64,000 nucleotides of DNA from Dermatobacter hominis (GTDB taxonomy: Bacteria > Actinomycetota > Acidimicrobiia > Acidimicrobiales > Microtrichaceae). Shown here piece after piece: positions 35,409 through 44,534 of the stretch. The stretch's first letter is position 1. The number at the start of each line of letters is the position of its first letter. The DNA is taken from NCBI RefSeq assembly GCF_020715685.1, contig NZ_CP085840.1, positions 2,914,001 through 2,978,000 of the forward strand. Direction: 5' to 3'. The position numbers and the translations under genes were made by a program. Below the pieces are notes generated by a model that saw only the letters and a program-made list of their open reading frames with translations, made no database searches and was not told the DNA's origin.

Positions 35409-35924
35409 GTGGCAGCCAAGGGCAAGTGGGCGCAGGGCATCAAGCCGCGGCACTTCAACTGGATCATCCAGGACCAGCTGGCCATCTGCGAGCGGCCGGG
35501 TGGCTTCGGCGCCAACCACCGCAAGGTGCGGCGCCAGGAGGAGATCATCTGGATCCGCGAGCAGGGCTTCGACCTGGTCGTGTCCGTCTCCCCGGCCCCG
35601 CACAACCTGCACAACTACGACGAGATGGGCGTGACCTGGCTGCACTGGCCGTTCCCGCCCGCCGACGAGCTCGTCCGCTACCTGGAGCGCACCTACGGGG
35701 GCCTGCGCCAGCTGCTCGGCGGCCGGAAGCGGGTGATCGTGCACGCCGACGAGATGTCGGACCGGCTGATCGGGCTGATGGCCGGGTACCTCGTGTGGTC
35801 GGGCATGGTGCCCGAGCCGCCGCACGCGATCACGCTGATCGAGCGGCTCACCAGCCGCCAGCTCGACGCCGACGGTCGCACCGTGGTGAACGAGGCCGCC
35901 CGCCTCGTCGCCGACCGCACCTGA
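35409..35924 (+). CDS. Dual-specificity-phosphatase-like protein lacking the catalytic cysteine
   Basis: This 171-residue protein looks like a cysteine phosphatase fold: GFDLVVSVSPAPHNLHNYDEMGVTWLHWPFPPADELVRYL resembles the strand and general-acid region. VIVHADEMSDRLIGLMAGYL aligns with the HCxxGxxR signature loop. The catalytic Cys is Ala113 in HADEMSDR (residues 112-119), while His and Arg are kept. A phosphate-binding pseudoenzyme is inferred. It sits between folP and folB in the folate operon. GGAGGAGG precedes two GTG codons; 35409 gives better spacing than 35403. Confidence 0.72.
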   Translation: MAAKGKWAQGIKPRHFNWIIQDQLAICERPGGFGANHRKVRRQEEIIWIREQGFDLVVSVSPAPHNLHNYDEMGVTWLHWPFPPADELVRYLERTYGGLRQLLGGRKRVIVHADEMSDRLIGLMAGYLVWSGMVPEPPHAITLIERLTSRQLDADGRTVVNEAARLVADRT

Positions 35925-35985
35925 TCACGACCGGTCCGAGCCGACCCGACCGCCCGACCCCACCGCCGTCGCGGAGGAGCACCAC

Positions 35986-36387
35986 GTGACCGACCAGATC
36001 GAGCTCCGCGGCCTCCGGCTCGTCGCCGTCGTCGGGCTGCTCCCCGAGGAGCGGGAGCGGGCGCAGCCGCTCGAGGTCGACCTGGACGTCGAGGTGGACC
36101 TGACCGCGGCGGGGCTGTCCGACGACCTCGCCGACAGCGTCGACTACGGCGCGGTGTGCGACGCCGTGGCCGCGACGGTCGGCTCGGCCGCCCCGCTGCT
36201 GCTCGAGCGCCTCGTCGCCCTGGTGGCCCAGGCCGTGCTGCGGGTCGACCCCCGGATCGCCGGCGTCACCGTCCACCTGCGGAAGCTGCGCCCGCCGGTG
36301 CCGCACGACCTCGCCACGAGCGGTGTCCGGGTGCACCGGACCCGTGCCGCGCTCGACGCCCCGGACCCCGACCAGCGGACCCCGTGA
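35986..36387 (+). CDS. folB: Dihydroneopterin aldolase
   Basis: This 133-residue enzyme cleaves dihydroneopterin to 6-hydroxymethyl-dihydropterin and glycolaldehyde. The start DQIELRGLRLVAVVGLLPEERERAQPLEVDLDVEV and DSVDYGAVCDAV are diagnostic; LLLERLVALVAQAVL holds the active-site Glu, and VTVHLRKLRPPVP the C-terminal strand. GGAGGAG lies before the GTG. Its stop overlaps folK by 4 bp. Confidence 0.95.
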   Translation: MTDQIELRGLRLVAVVGLLPEERERAQPLEVDLDVEVDLTAAGLSDDLADSVDYGAVCDAVAATVGSAAPLLLERLVALVAQAVLRVDPRIAGVTVHLRKLRPPVPHDLATSGVRVHRTRAALDAPDPDQRTP

Positions 36388-36848
36388 GCCCGCCGGCCGT
36401 CCGCACCTTCCTCGCGCTCGGGTCCAACCTGGGCGACCGTCGTCGCTACCTCGGCCAGGCGGTCGACTCGCTGCCCGACGTCGTCGCCGTGTCGCCTGTG
36501 TACGAGACCGATCCGATCGGCGGCCCCGGCGGCCAGGACGCCTACCTCAACATCGTCGTGGAGCTCTCGACGACGATCGCCCCGAGGGCCCTGCTGTCGA
36601 TCTGCCACCGGATCGAGGCCAACGCCGAGCGCGTGCGGGCCGAGCGCTGGGGGCCGCGGACGCTCGACGTCGACATCATCTGGATGGACGGGGTGACGAT
36701 GGACGACGAGTCGCTCACGATCCCGCACCCCCGCTGGAAGGACCGCCGGTTCGTGCTGGCGCCGCTGCGGGACCTGGCGCCCGACCTCGTGTCCGAGCGG
36801 GAGCTGCAGCTGTCGGACGGGATCGTCCGCCGCGTCGAGGACCTCTGA
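36384..36848 (+). CDS. folK: 2-amino-4-hydroxy-6-hydroxymethyldihydropteridine pyrophosphokinase
   Basis: This 154-residue enzyme pyrophosphorylates hydroxymethyl-dihydropterin with ATP before the FolP step. Signature elements are FLALGSNLGDRRRYL, VYETDPIGGPGGQDAYLNIVVEL, ERWGPRTLDVDIIWMDG (catalytic Asp pair) and TIPHPRWKDRRFVLAPLRDLAP. GTG overlaps the folB stop. The window therefore encodes FolE, FolP, FolB and FolK in one operon. Confidence 0.96.
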   Translation: MSPPAVRTFLALGSNLGDRRRYLGQAVDSLPDVVAVSPVYETDPIGGPGGQDAYLNIVVELSTTIAPRALLSICHRIEANAERVRAERWGPRTLDVDIIWMDGVTMDDESLTIPHPRWKDRRFVLAPLRDLAPDLVSERELQLSDGIVRRVEDL

Positions 36849-36850
36849 CC

Positions 36851-37606
36851 GTGCCCCCCACCCCGCGAGCGGGCGGCGTGGCAGAAGGTCGGCGGGTCAG
36901 GATCGTCGGCGCGGGCCGGGCCGGCGGGTCGTTCGCGCTGGCGCTCGGCGACGTGGGCTGGCAGGTCGAGCTGCAGCTGCGGGGCGTGCCGTTGGCACCG
37001 GCCGCGCACGACGTCGACCTCCTCCTGCTGTGCGTGCCCGACGCCGCCGTCGCGGCGGTGGCCGCCGAGGTCGAACCCGACCCGGCCGCGGTCGTGGCCC
37101 ACTGCGCGGGGTCGCTGTCGCTCGACGTCCTGGCGGGCCACGACCGGCGGGCGTCAGTGCACCCGCTCGTGTCGCTGCCGTCGCCACCGGTCGGCGCGGC
37201 CCGGCTCCGCACGGCGTGGTTCGGCGTCGCCGGCGACCCTCTCGCGCTCGAGGTCGTCCGGGACCTCGGCGGCCGGGCGGTGGAGCCCCGCGACGACCGG
37301 CGCGCCGAGTACCACGCCGCCGCCGTGATCGCCTCGAACCACCTCGTCGCCCTGCTCGGCCAGGTCGAGCGGGTGGCGGCCGAGGCGGGCATGCCGCTCG
37401 AGCCGTACCTGGAGCTCGCCGCCGGCAGCCTCGACAACGTGCGGGAGATGGGGCCGACCGCGGCGCTGACCGGGCCGGTGGCCCGCGGCGACTGGGACAC
37501 GGTCCGGGCCCACCTCGCCGCGCTGGCGCCCGACGAGCGCGCCGCGTACGAGGTGCTCGCCCGCGCCGCGGCCCGCCTCGCCGACCGCGACGTCCCCGAC
37601 CTCTGA
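36851..37606 (+). CDS. DUF2520 Rossmann-fold protein (Rv3603c-like)
   Basis: This 251-residue protein starts with a dinucleotide-binding fold (VRIVGAGRAGGSFALALGDVGWQVEL, GxGxxG-like) and the region LLLLCVPDAAVAAVAAEV, then the helical domain AEYHAAAVIASNHLVALLGQVERVA, typical of DUF2520. The family resembles ketopantoate reductase and F420-dependent NADP reductase. Its regular place just before panC (as in M. tuberculosis) suggests a link to pantothenate synthesis, possibly replacing PanE; that is inference. GTG 36851 or a second GTG about 27 bases later may be the start. Confidence 0.85.
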   Translation: MPPTPRAGGVAEGRRVRIVGAGRAGGSFALALGDVGWQVELQLRGVPLAPAAHDVDLLLLCVPDAAVAAVAAEVEPDPAAVVAHCAGSLSLDVLAGHDRRASVHPLVSLPSPPVGAARLRTAWFGVAGDPLALEVVRDLGGRAVEPRDDRRAEYHAAAVIASNHLVALLGQVERVAAEAGMPLEPYLELAAGSLDNVREMGPTAALTGPVARGDWDTVRAHLAALAPDERAAYEVLARAAARLADRDVPDL

Positions 37607-37707
37607 CCGTCCGTCCGCACGGCGTCCTCCGACCGTGCCGTCCGCTCCCCTGCACCGGCGATCGGCGGTGAGGGACCCGGCGGGCCGGGGGGTGGGTGCC
37701 GGCTGGG

Positions 37708-37713
37708 TAGCGT
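37708..37713 (+). promoter_or_regulatory. panC: -10 hexamer TAGCGT for panC
   Basis: TAGCGT spans the first GTG candidate (37712) and precedes GTG 37721 by 7 nt, so it argues for the later start and a leaderless transcript. Confidence 0.5.
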
Positions 37714-37720
37714 GACCGCC

Positions 37721-38635
37721 GTGATCAGGACCGTCACGACGGCTGCCGAGCTCCGGGCCGTGCTCGACGCCGAGCGGTCGGCCGGCCGCACGGTCGGCTT
37801 CGTGCCGACGATGGGCTACCTCCACGACGGGCACGCGTCGCTCATCCGGGCCGCGGCCGCAGCCGACGACGTGGTGGTCACGTCGATCTTCGTCAACCCG
37901 CTGCAGTTCGCCCCCTCCGAGGACCTGGCCGCGTACCCCCGCGACCTCGACGGCGACCGCCGGGTGGCCGAGGCCGCGGGCGGCGCGCTCGTCTTCGCCC
38001 CGACCGAGGACGAGATGTACCCGGGCGGCCGCGGCGCGGTGCTCACGACGGTCGCCGTGCCGGCCCTCGCGGGCGTGATGGAGGGCGAGTCCCGCCCCAC
38101 CCACTTCGCCGGCGTCTGCACGGTCGTGGCCAAGCTGTTCCACCTGGTCGGGCCGTGCCGGGCCTGGTTCGGCGAGAAGGACTACCAGCAGCTCGCGATC
38201 CTCCGCCGGATGGCCATCGACCTGTCGTTCCCCGTCGACGTGGTCGGCGCGCCGACCGTGCGCGAGCCCGACGGGCTCGCCCTCTCGAGCCGCAACGTGT
38301 ACCTGACCGCCGAGGAGCGCGAGGTCGCACCGGTGCTGCAGCGGGCGCTGCAGGCCGGGGCCGCCGCGATCGCCGGCGGCGAGACGGACGCCGACGTCGT
38401 GCGCCGGACCATGGCCGCAGTCGTCGACGCCGCACCGCTCGGGGCGCTGGACTACGTCGAGGTGGCCGACGCCGACACGCTCGAGCCGCTCGAGGTGGCC
38501 CGACCCGACGCCCGCCTCTTCGGCGCCGTGCGCTTCGGTCGCGCCCGCCTCATCGACAACATCGCCGCGAGCGGCACGGGCGCCGGCGCGGCCGGTCCGA
38601 GCTCGACCGGATCCGACGGGGGGAGCGCGACGTGA
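37721..38635 (+). CDS. panC: Pantothenate synthetase
   Basis: This 304-residue enzyme joins pantoate and beta-alanine using ATP. Landmarks are VGFVPTMGYLHDGHASLIRAA (HIGH-like), VTSIFVNPLQFAPSEDLAAYPRD, THFAGVCTVVAKLFHLV, FGEKDYQQLAILRRM and VREPDGLALSSRNVYL (KMSKS-like). GTG 37721 is chosen over 37712 because the -10 hexamer covers the latter. panB and panD, often adjacent, are not in this window; instead nadB follows with a 4-bp overlap. Confidence 0.95.
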   Translation: MIRTVTTAAELRAVLDAERSAGRTVGFVPTMGYLHDGHASLIRAAAAADDVVVTSIFVNPLQFAPSEDLAAYPRDLDGDRRVAEAAGGALVFAPTEDEMYPGGRGAVLTTVAVPALAGVMEGESRPTHFAGVCTVVAKLFHLVGPCRAWFGEKDYQQLAILRRMAIDLSFPVDVVGAPTVREPDGLALSSRNVYLTAEEREVAPVLQRALQAGAAAIAGGETDADVVRRTMAAVVDAAPLGALDYVEVADADTLEPLEVARPDARLFGAVRFGRARLIDNIAASGTGAGAAGPSSTGSDGGSAT

Positions 38636-40254
38636 GCGACGAGCTGGACCTGCTGGTCCTCGGCAGCGGGGTCGCCGGACTGTCGGCCGCCGTGCGCGCC
38701 GCGAGCGAGCACGGCCTCCGCACCGGGGTGCTGACGAAGGGCCTGCTCGAGCAGACCACGACCCGCTGGGCCCAGGGCGGCGTCGCCGCCGCGCTGACGG
38801 GCGACGCCGAGGAGGTCGACCTGCACCTGGCCGACACGCTGGCCGCCGGCGCCGGGCTCTGCGACCTCGACGCCGTGCGCGTGCTCGTCGACGAGGGCCC
38901 GCGGCGCGTCGAGGAGCTGATCGGCCTGGGGGCGGAGTTCGACCGCGACGAGCGCGGCAACCTCGACCTGGCGCGCGAGGGCGGCCACTCGGTCGCCCGC
39001 GTCGTCCACGCGGGCTCGGCGACGGGGGCCGAGGTCGAGCGGGCGCTGGTCGCGGCGGTCCGGAGCACGGCCGCGGCGGTGCTCGAGCACACCTTCGCCC
39101 ACGACCTGATCCTCGAGGACGGGCGCTGCGTCGGCGTGCGCGCCCACGGCCCCGACGGGCCGACGGAGGTGCGGACCCGGCACCTGCTCCTGGCCACCGG
39201 GGGCGCCGGCCAGCTGTTCGCGGTGACGACGAACCCGCCCGAGGCCACCGGGGACGGCGTGGCCATGGCGCTGCGGGCCGGCGTGGCGATCGCGGACCTC
39301 GAGTTCTTCCAGTTCCACCCGACCGCGCTGGCGCTGCCGAGCATGCCGCGGCCGCTGCTGTCGGAGGCGCTCCGCGGCCACGGCGCGCTGCTGCGCGACC
39401 GGGACGGCGAGCGCTTCGTCGACGAGCTGCTGCCGCGGGACGTCGTGTCACGGGCGATCCTCGCCAAGATGCTCGAGCAGGGCACCGACCACGTGTGGCT
39501 CGACGCCACGGGCCTCGACCACTTCGACGCCCGCTTCCCCAACATCGCCGCCTCGCTCGCCGCGGCCGGCCTGGACGCGTCGGTCGACCTCCTGCCGGTG
39601 GCGCCCGCCGCCCACCACCAGTGCGGCGGCATCGTGACCGACCTGTCGGGCGCGACCACGCTGCCCGGGCTGTGGGGCGCGGGCGAGACGACCTGCACCG
39701 GCGTCCACGGCGCCAACCGCCTGGCGTCGAACTCGCTGCTCGAGGGCATGGTGTTCGGGCCGAGGGCGGTCGAGGCCATCGCCGCCGGCGTGGACGGTCC
39801 GTCGGCCACGGGGGCGATGCGCTGCGTGCTCGGGTTCCCCGGCGAGGAGCCCGACGAGGACTCGCTCGACATCCCGGGCGTGCCGCTCGCAGTGCCGCCG
39901 CCGCCGGCGGCCGGCCCGGCGGGAGCCGATGGTGCGGGAGCCGATGGTGCGACACCGCTCGACGCCGCGGCGGTGCGGGCCGAGGTCCAGCACGCCATGT
40001 CGATGTGGGCCGGGGTCGTGCGGTCCGAGGGCGGCCTCGCCGAGTGCGCGGCGCTGCTCGACCGGACCGTCGCCGCGCTCCCGGACCGCCCGACCGACGC
40101 CGCCACCGCCGAGGTGCGGAACCTGGCCGAGATCGGTCGGGTGCTCGTCGCCGCCGCCCGGGCCCGGACCGAGTCGCGGGGCACCCACGCCCGCCTCGAC
40201 TTCCCCGAGATCGACCCGGCCCAGCGCCACCGGCAGGTCGTCGGCGGCCCCTGA
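38632..40254 (+). CDS. nadB: L-aspartate oxidase
   Basis: This 540-residue flavoenzyme oxidises L-aspartate to iminoaspartate for NAD synthesis. FAD-binding LLVLGSGVAGLSAAVRAA starts the protein, with TTTRWAQGGVAAAL, HSVARVVHAGSATGAEVERAL, FFQFHPTAL, HHQCGGIVTDLSGATTLPGLWGAGETTCTGVHGANRLASNSLLEG and the helical C-terminal domain. A linker of about 20 residues holds a 15-bp in-frame tandem duplication encoding two GADGA units. No nadA is nearby. GTG overlaps the panC stop. Confidence 0.95.
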   Translation: MSDELDLLVLGSGVAGLSAAVRAASEHGLRTGVLTKGLLEQTTTRWAQGGVAAALTGDAEEVDLHLADTLAAGAGLCDLDAVRVLVDEGPRRVEELIGLGAEFDRDERGNLDLAREGGHSVARVVHAGSATGAEVERALVAAVRSTAAAVLEHTFAHDLILEDGRCVGVRAHGPDGPTEVRTRHLLLATGGAGQLFAVTTNPPEATGDGVAMALRAGVAIADLEFFQFHPTALALPSMPRPLLSEALRGHGALLRDRDGERFVDELLPRDVVSRAILAKMLEQGTDHVWLDATGLDHFDARFPNIAASLAAAGLDASVDLLPVAPAAHHQCGGIVTDLSGATTLPGLWGAGETTCTGVHGANRLASNSLLEGMVFGPRAVEAIAAGVDGPSATGAMRCVLGFPGEEPDEDSLDIPGVPLAVPPPPAAGPAGADGAGADGATPLDAAAVRAEVQHAMSMWAGVVRSEGGLAECAALLDRTVAALPDRPTDAATAEVRNLAEIGRVLVAAARARTESRGTHARLDFPEIDPAQRHRQVVGGP

Positions 40255-40310
40255 CGGGCGGGCTGCGCCCGATGATGAGCGGCGAGCGCCGGGGATGGCA
40301 GGCTCTGGCC

Positions 40311-41204
40311 ATGACCACCGCCCCGGACCCCGGCTACCTGCAGCCGCCGCACCACGAGGTCGTCGACGCCGTCCGCCGCGCCCTGGCCGAGGACCTCGCG
40401 CCGCTCGGCGACCTCACCGCCACGCTGGTCCCGCCGGTGCTGGGCGAGGCGCGGTTCGTCGCCCGCACCGACGGCGTGCTGGCCGGCACCGCGTGCGGGA
40501 CCGAGACGTGGGCGCAGCTCGACCCGGCGGTCGAGGTCGACTGGGCGCTCGACGACGGCGCCCGCCTCCGGGCCGGCGACGTGATCGGCGTCGTCCGCGG
40601 CCCGTTCCGGTCGATCCTGACGGGGGAGCGCACCGCCCTGAACTTCCTCGGCCTCCTCTCCGGCATCGCCACGCTCACGGCGGCGTACGTCGACGCCGCC
40701 GCGGCCGGTGGCGACGCCAGGGTCTGGGACACCCGCAAGACCATCCCCGGCCTCCGCTCGCTGTCCAAGGCCGCCGTGCGGGCCGGGGGCGGGCGCAACC
40801 ACCGCGGGAACCTGTCGGACTGGATGCTCATCAAGGACAACCACCTGGGCGGCATCGGCATCACGCAGGCCGTGGCGACGGCGCGGGACCGCTGGCCCGG
40901 GCGCACGGTCCACGTCGAGTGCGACTCGCTCGAGCAGTGCGTCGAGGCGCTCGAGGCCGGGGCCGACGCCATCCTGCTCGACAACATGAGCCCCGAGGAG
41001 GCCCGGGCCTGCGTCGCCGCCGCCCAGGTCCGCCAGGGTGGCGGTGCTGGTGGAGGGGCGGCCCGCCGGACGCTGCTCGAGGTGTCGGGCGAGGTCACGC
41101 TCGAGACGATCGGCGAGTACGCGGCCACCGGCGTCGACATGATCTCGGTCGGCCGGATGACCAAGTCGGCGCCCACGCTCGACATCGGCCTCGACCTCGT
41201 CTGA
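40311..41204 (+). CDS. nadC: Nicotinate-nucleotide pyrophosphorylase (carboxylating)
   Basis: This 297-residue quinolinate phosphoribosyltransferase follows NadB in de novo NAD synthesis. Diagnostic parts are RALAEDLAPLGDLTATL, LTGERTALNFLGLLSGIATLT, WDTRKTIPGLRSLSKAAVRAGGGRNHR, IKDNHLGGIG, VHVECDSLEQCVEAL, AILLDNMSPEEA and LEVSGEVTLETIGEYAATGVDMISVG. ATG 40311 lies 56 bp after nadB. A glycine-rich loop (QGGGAGGGA) is a minor insertion. It ends before a 246-bp spacer with hairpins. Confidence 0.96.
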   Translation: MTTAPDPGYLQPPHHEVVDAVRRALAEDLAPLGDLTATLVPPVLGEARFVARTDGVLAGTACGTETWAQLDPAVEVDWALDDGARLRAGDVIGVVRGPFRSILTGERTALNFLGLLSGIATLTAAYVDAAAAGGDARVWDTRKTIPGLRSLSKAAVRAGGGRNHRGNLSDWMLIKDNHLGGIGITQAVATARDRWPGRTVHVECDSLEQCVEALEAGADAILLDNMSPEEARACVAAAQVRQGGGAGGGAARRTLLEVSGEVTLETIGEYAATGVDMISVGRMTKSAPTLDIGLDLV

Positions 41205-41229
41205 CCCCCGCCCTCCCCCGCGCACGCCC

Positions 41230-41279
41230 GCTCTGTTCCACGTTTTCGACGTCACAGCGTCGAAAAGGTGGAACAGAGC
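41230..41279. repeat. Long near-perfect hairpin repeat (22-bp stem)
   Basis: Arms 41230-41251 (GCTCTGTTCCACGTTTTCGA and two more bases) and 41258-41279 pair over 22 positions with one G-G mismatch around the 6-nt loop TCACAG. The outer half resembles the hairpin at 57387-57438; the inner half resembles the repeat at 62508. It lies 25 bp after nadC and could terminate that operon. Confidence 0.85.
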
Positions 41280-41322
41280 CGGCCCGGGGTGGGCCCGCGG
41301 CGCTCGGGCGGCGGCAAGGTTC

Positions 41323-41347
41323 TGGCCCGCCGGGCGGTGGCGGGCCA
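41323..41347. terminator. GC hairpin upstream of coaX
   Basis: TGGCCCGCC and GGCGGGCCA form a 9-bp stem with a 7-nt loop. It could be a second terminator of the nadB-nadC unit or a leader structure of coaX; no T-run follows. Confidence 0.35.
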
Positions 41348-41450
41348 TCCTTGAGCCCACCAGCCTCACCCGCCACGCCCACCGCCGCCCCACACCGAGC
41401 GGAGCGCGGACCATCCGCCGCGACTCCCACGTCTCCCAGAGGAACCCGCA

Positions 41451-42223
<773 letters not shown>

Positions 42224-42227
<4 letters not shown>

Positions 42228-43768
42228 GCGCGGAGGAGGTCCCCGAGGTGCCGGCGGGCGAGGGCGTCGACCGGTCCGACGGCGAGGGGGAGGCGGCTCG
42301 TCGCCTCGAGGGCTGGGAGCAGCCCTACACGTTCGAGCCCGACGCCACCGCCGCGTCGATCGCCGCCGCGCACCCCGACCTCGAGCCGGGCACCGAGACC
42401 GGCGAGCGCGTGACGATCGCCGGCCGGCTGATGCTGCGACGGGTGCAGGGCAAGCTCGCCTTCGGGACGCTGGCGGACCGCACCGGCCGGATCCAGCTCT
42501 TCGCCCCGGCGGCGACCACGCCCGACTTCGAGGGCTTCGGCGAGCTCCACCTCGGCGACTGGATCGGCGTCAGCGGCGAGGTCATGACCACGCGCCGCGG
42601 CGAGCTGTCGGTCCGCGTCGACGAGTGGGTGCTGCTCGCACCGGCCCGGCGGCCGTTCCCCGACAAGTGGCACGGCATCAGCGACCAGGACATGCGCTTC
42701 CGCCAGCGCTACGTCGACCTCTGGGTCACCGACGAGGCCCGCCGCACGTTCGCCCTGCGCTCGCAGGTGCTGTCGCTGACCCGGCGGTTCATGGAGGACC
42801 GGGGCTACGTCGAGGTGGAGACGCCGGTCTTCCACCCGATCCCCGGCGGCGCGCTGGCGGCCCCGTTCACCACGCACCACAACGCTCTCGATGTCGACCT
42901 GTTCCTGCGGATCGCCCCGGAGCTGTACCTCAAGCGGCTGGTCGTCGGCGGCTTCGACAAGGTGTTCGAGGTGGCCCGGGTGTTCCGCAACGAGGGCATC
43001 TCGACGCGCCACAACCCCGAGTTCACGATGCTCGAGGCGTACGAGGCCTACGGCGACTACCACGTGCACATGGCGCTGACCGAGGAGCTGGTGGCCCACC
43101 TCGCCGAGGAGCTGACCGGCTCGACGACGGTGACCTACGACGGGCGCGACGTCGACCTGTCGGTGCCGTGGCGGCGCGCGTCGCTCGCCGAGCTCACGTC
43201 CGAGCAGGTCGGCGAGCCGATCTCGGTGCACACGCCGCTCGAGCGGCTGCGCGAGCTCTGCGACCTCCACGGCGTCCCGTGGAAGGACTCCTACGGGCCG
43301 GGCAAGCTGCTGCTCGAGCTGTACGAGAAGACGACCGAGCACACCCTCTGGGACCCCACGTTCGTCGTCGACTACCCGGCCGAGGTCTCGCCCCTCTCCC
43401 GCCGCCACCGCGACGACCCGGAGCTCGTCGAGCGCTTCGAGGCGATCGTCGTCGGCCGCGAGCTCTGCAACGGCTTCTCGGAGCTCACCGACCCCGACGA
43501 CCAGCGGGAGCGCTTCGAGGACCAGGCCGCGCAGAAGGCGGCGGGCGACGAGGAGGCGATGGCGGTCGACCGCGACTACCTGCGGGCGCTCGAGTACGGC
43601 CTGCCCCCCACGGTCGGCCTCGGCATGGGCGTCGACCGCCTGGTCATGCTGCTGTCGGACACGCAGACCATCCGCGACGTCGTGCTGTTCCCGACGCTCC
43701 GCCCCGAGCAGTCCGGCAGCCCCGAGGAACCCAGCAGCCCCGAGCCGCCTGGATCGGACGGGGGCTGA
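42224..43768 (+). CDS. lysS: Lysyl-tRNA synthetase, class II
   Basis: This 514-residue enzyme charges tRNA-Lys. An acidic N-terminal extension of about 40 residues precedes the OB-fold anticodon-binding domain (VTIAGRLMLRRVQGKLAFGTLADRTGRIQLF). The catalytic core has FRQRYVDLWV, the motif 2 region VFEVARVFRNEGISTRHNPEFTMLEAY, and motif 3 PPTVGLGMGVDRLVMLLSD. The C-terminus ends in a short Ser/Pro-rich tail (EEPSSPEPPG). GTG 42224 overlaps the coaX stop. Confidence 0.96.
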
Positions 43769-43770
43769 CG

Positions 43771-44460
43771 GTGGGGACGCTGTTCCTGGAGTTCCTGGGA
43801 GAGGGGTTCCAGGTCGAGCCCGGGGAGACCCTGACCTTCGGCCGCGCGGCCGACCTCGTGGTCGACGCGGAGAACCAGTACCTGCACCGCGTGCTCGGCT
43901 GCTTCGCCTCGCAGGGCGACGTCTGGTTCCTGCAGAACCTGGGGCGCTACATCACGCTGCGGATCATCGACCGCGACGGCCCGTCGCGCACCGAGCTGGC
44001 GCCCTCGGACCAGACCCCGATCGGCTTCGAGGAGTTCACGGTCGCGTTCGAGGCGGGGCCCTCGACCTACGAGATCGTCGGCGCGCTCGCCGAGCCGACA
44101 CCGCTCGAGCTGGGCCGGTCCGTCGCGACCGACACGGTCGAGTTCGCCACGCTCAACCTCAACCACGAGCAGCTGCTGCTCGTGGCGGCGCTGGCCGAAC
44201 CGCTGCTGCGGGGCCAGCCCGACTGGCAGTCGAAGCTGCCGGGCAACAAGGAGGTGGCACGCCGGCTCGAGTGGAGCGTCGCCAAGTTCAACCGGAAGCT
44301 CGACTACCTGTGCCGGCGGTTGGCCGAGCAGGGCGTCGAGGGCATGCAGGGCGGTTCGGGCACGCTGGCGACGACCCGGCGGGCCCGGCTGGTCCGCCAC
44401 ATGGTCGACCGGGGGCTCGTCACCGTCGCCGACCTCGACCAGCTGCCGCCCCGCCCCTGA
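43771..44460 (+). CDS. Possible FHA-like / winged-helix regulatory protein
   Basis: I do not recognise this 229-residue protein as a named family. The N-terminal 100 residues resemble an FHA domain: GETLTFGRAADLVVDAENQYLHRVLGCFASQGDVWFLQNLG, with the FGR and HR positions of the phosphothreonine-binding loops. The C-terminal part (LNHEQLLLVAALAEPLL, NKEVARRLEWSVAKFNRKLDYLCRRLAEQG) reads like a winged helix-turn-helix. It lies 2 bp after lysS and 74 bp before a Ser/Thr kinase gene. A phospho-dependent transcription regulator is the best hypothesis. Confidence 0.62.
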   Translation: MGTLFLEFLGEGFQVEPGETLTFGRAADLVVDAENQYLHRVLGCFASQGDVWFLQNLGRYITLRIIDRDGPSRTELAPSDQTPIGFEEFTVAFEAGPSTYEIVGALAEPTPLELGRSVATDTVEFATLNLNHEQLLLVAALAEPLLRGQPDWQSKLPGNKEVARRLEWSVAKFNRKLDYLCRRLAEQGVEGMQGGSGTLATTRRARLVRHMVDRGLVTVADLDQLPPRP

Positions 44461-44521
44461 CCGGCGCACCCCGACCCGGCGACCCCGGGGGCCTGTCTTC
44501 TGCCGGCCGGAGGACTCCACC

Positions 44522-44527
44522 TACCCT
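44522..44527 (+). promoter_or_regulatory. -10 hexamer TACCCT for the kinase gene
   Basis: TACCCT precedes GTG 44535 by 7 nt without a ribosome site between, implying a leaderless start. Confidence 0.48.
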
Positions 44528-44534
44528 GTGCGCC

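Noticed and set aside
36851-37606. Assigning DUF2520 as panE (ketopantoate reductase)
   Set aside because: The fold and neighbourhood fit, but I cannot see the specific catalytic Lys/Glu pattern with confidence.
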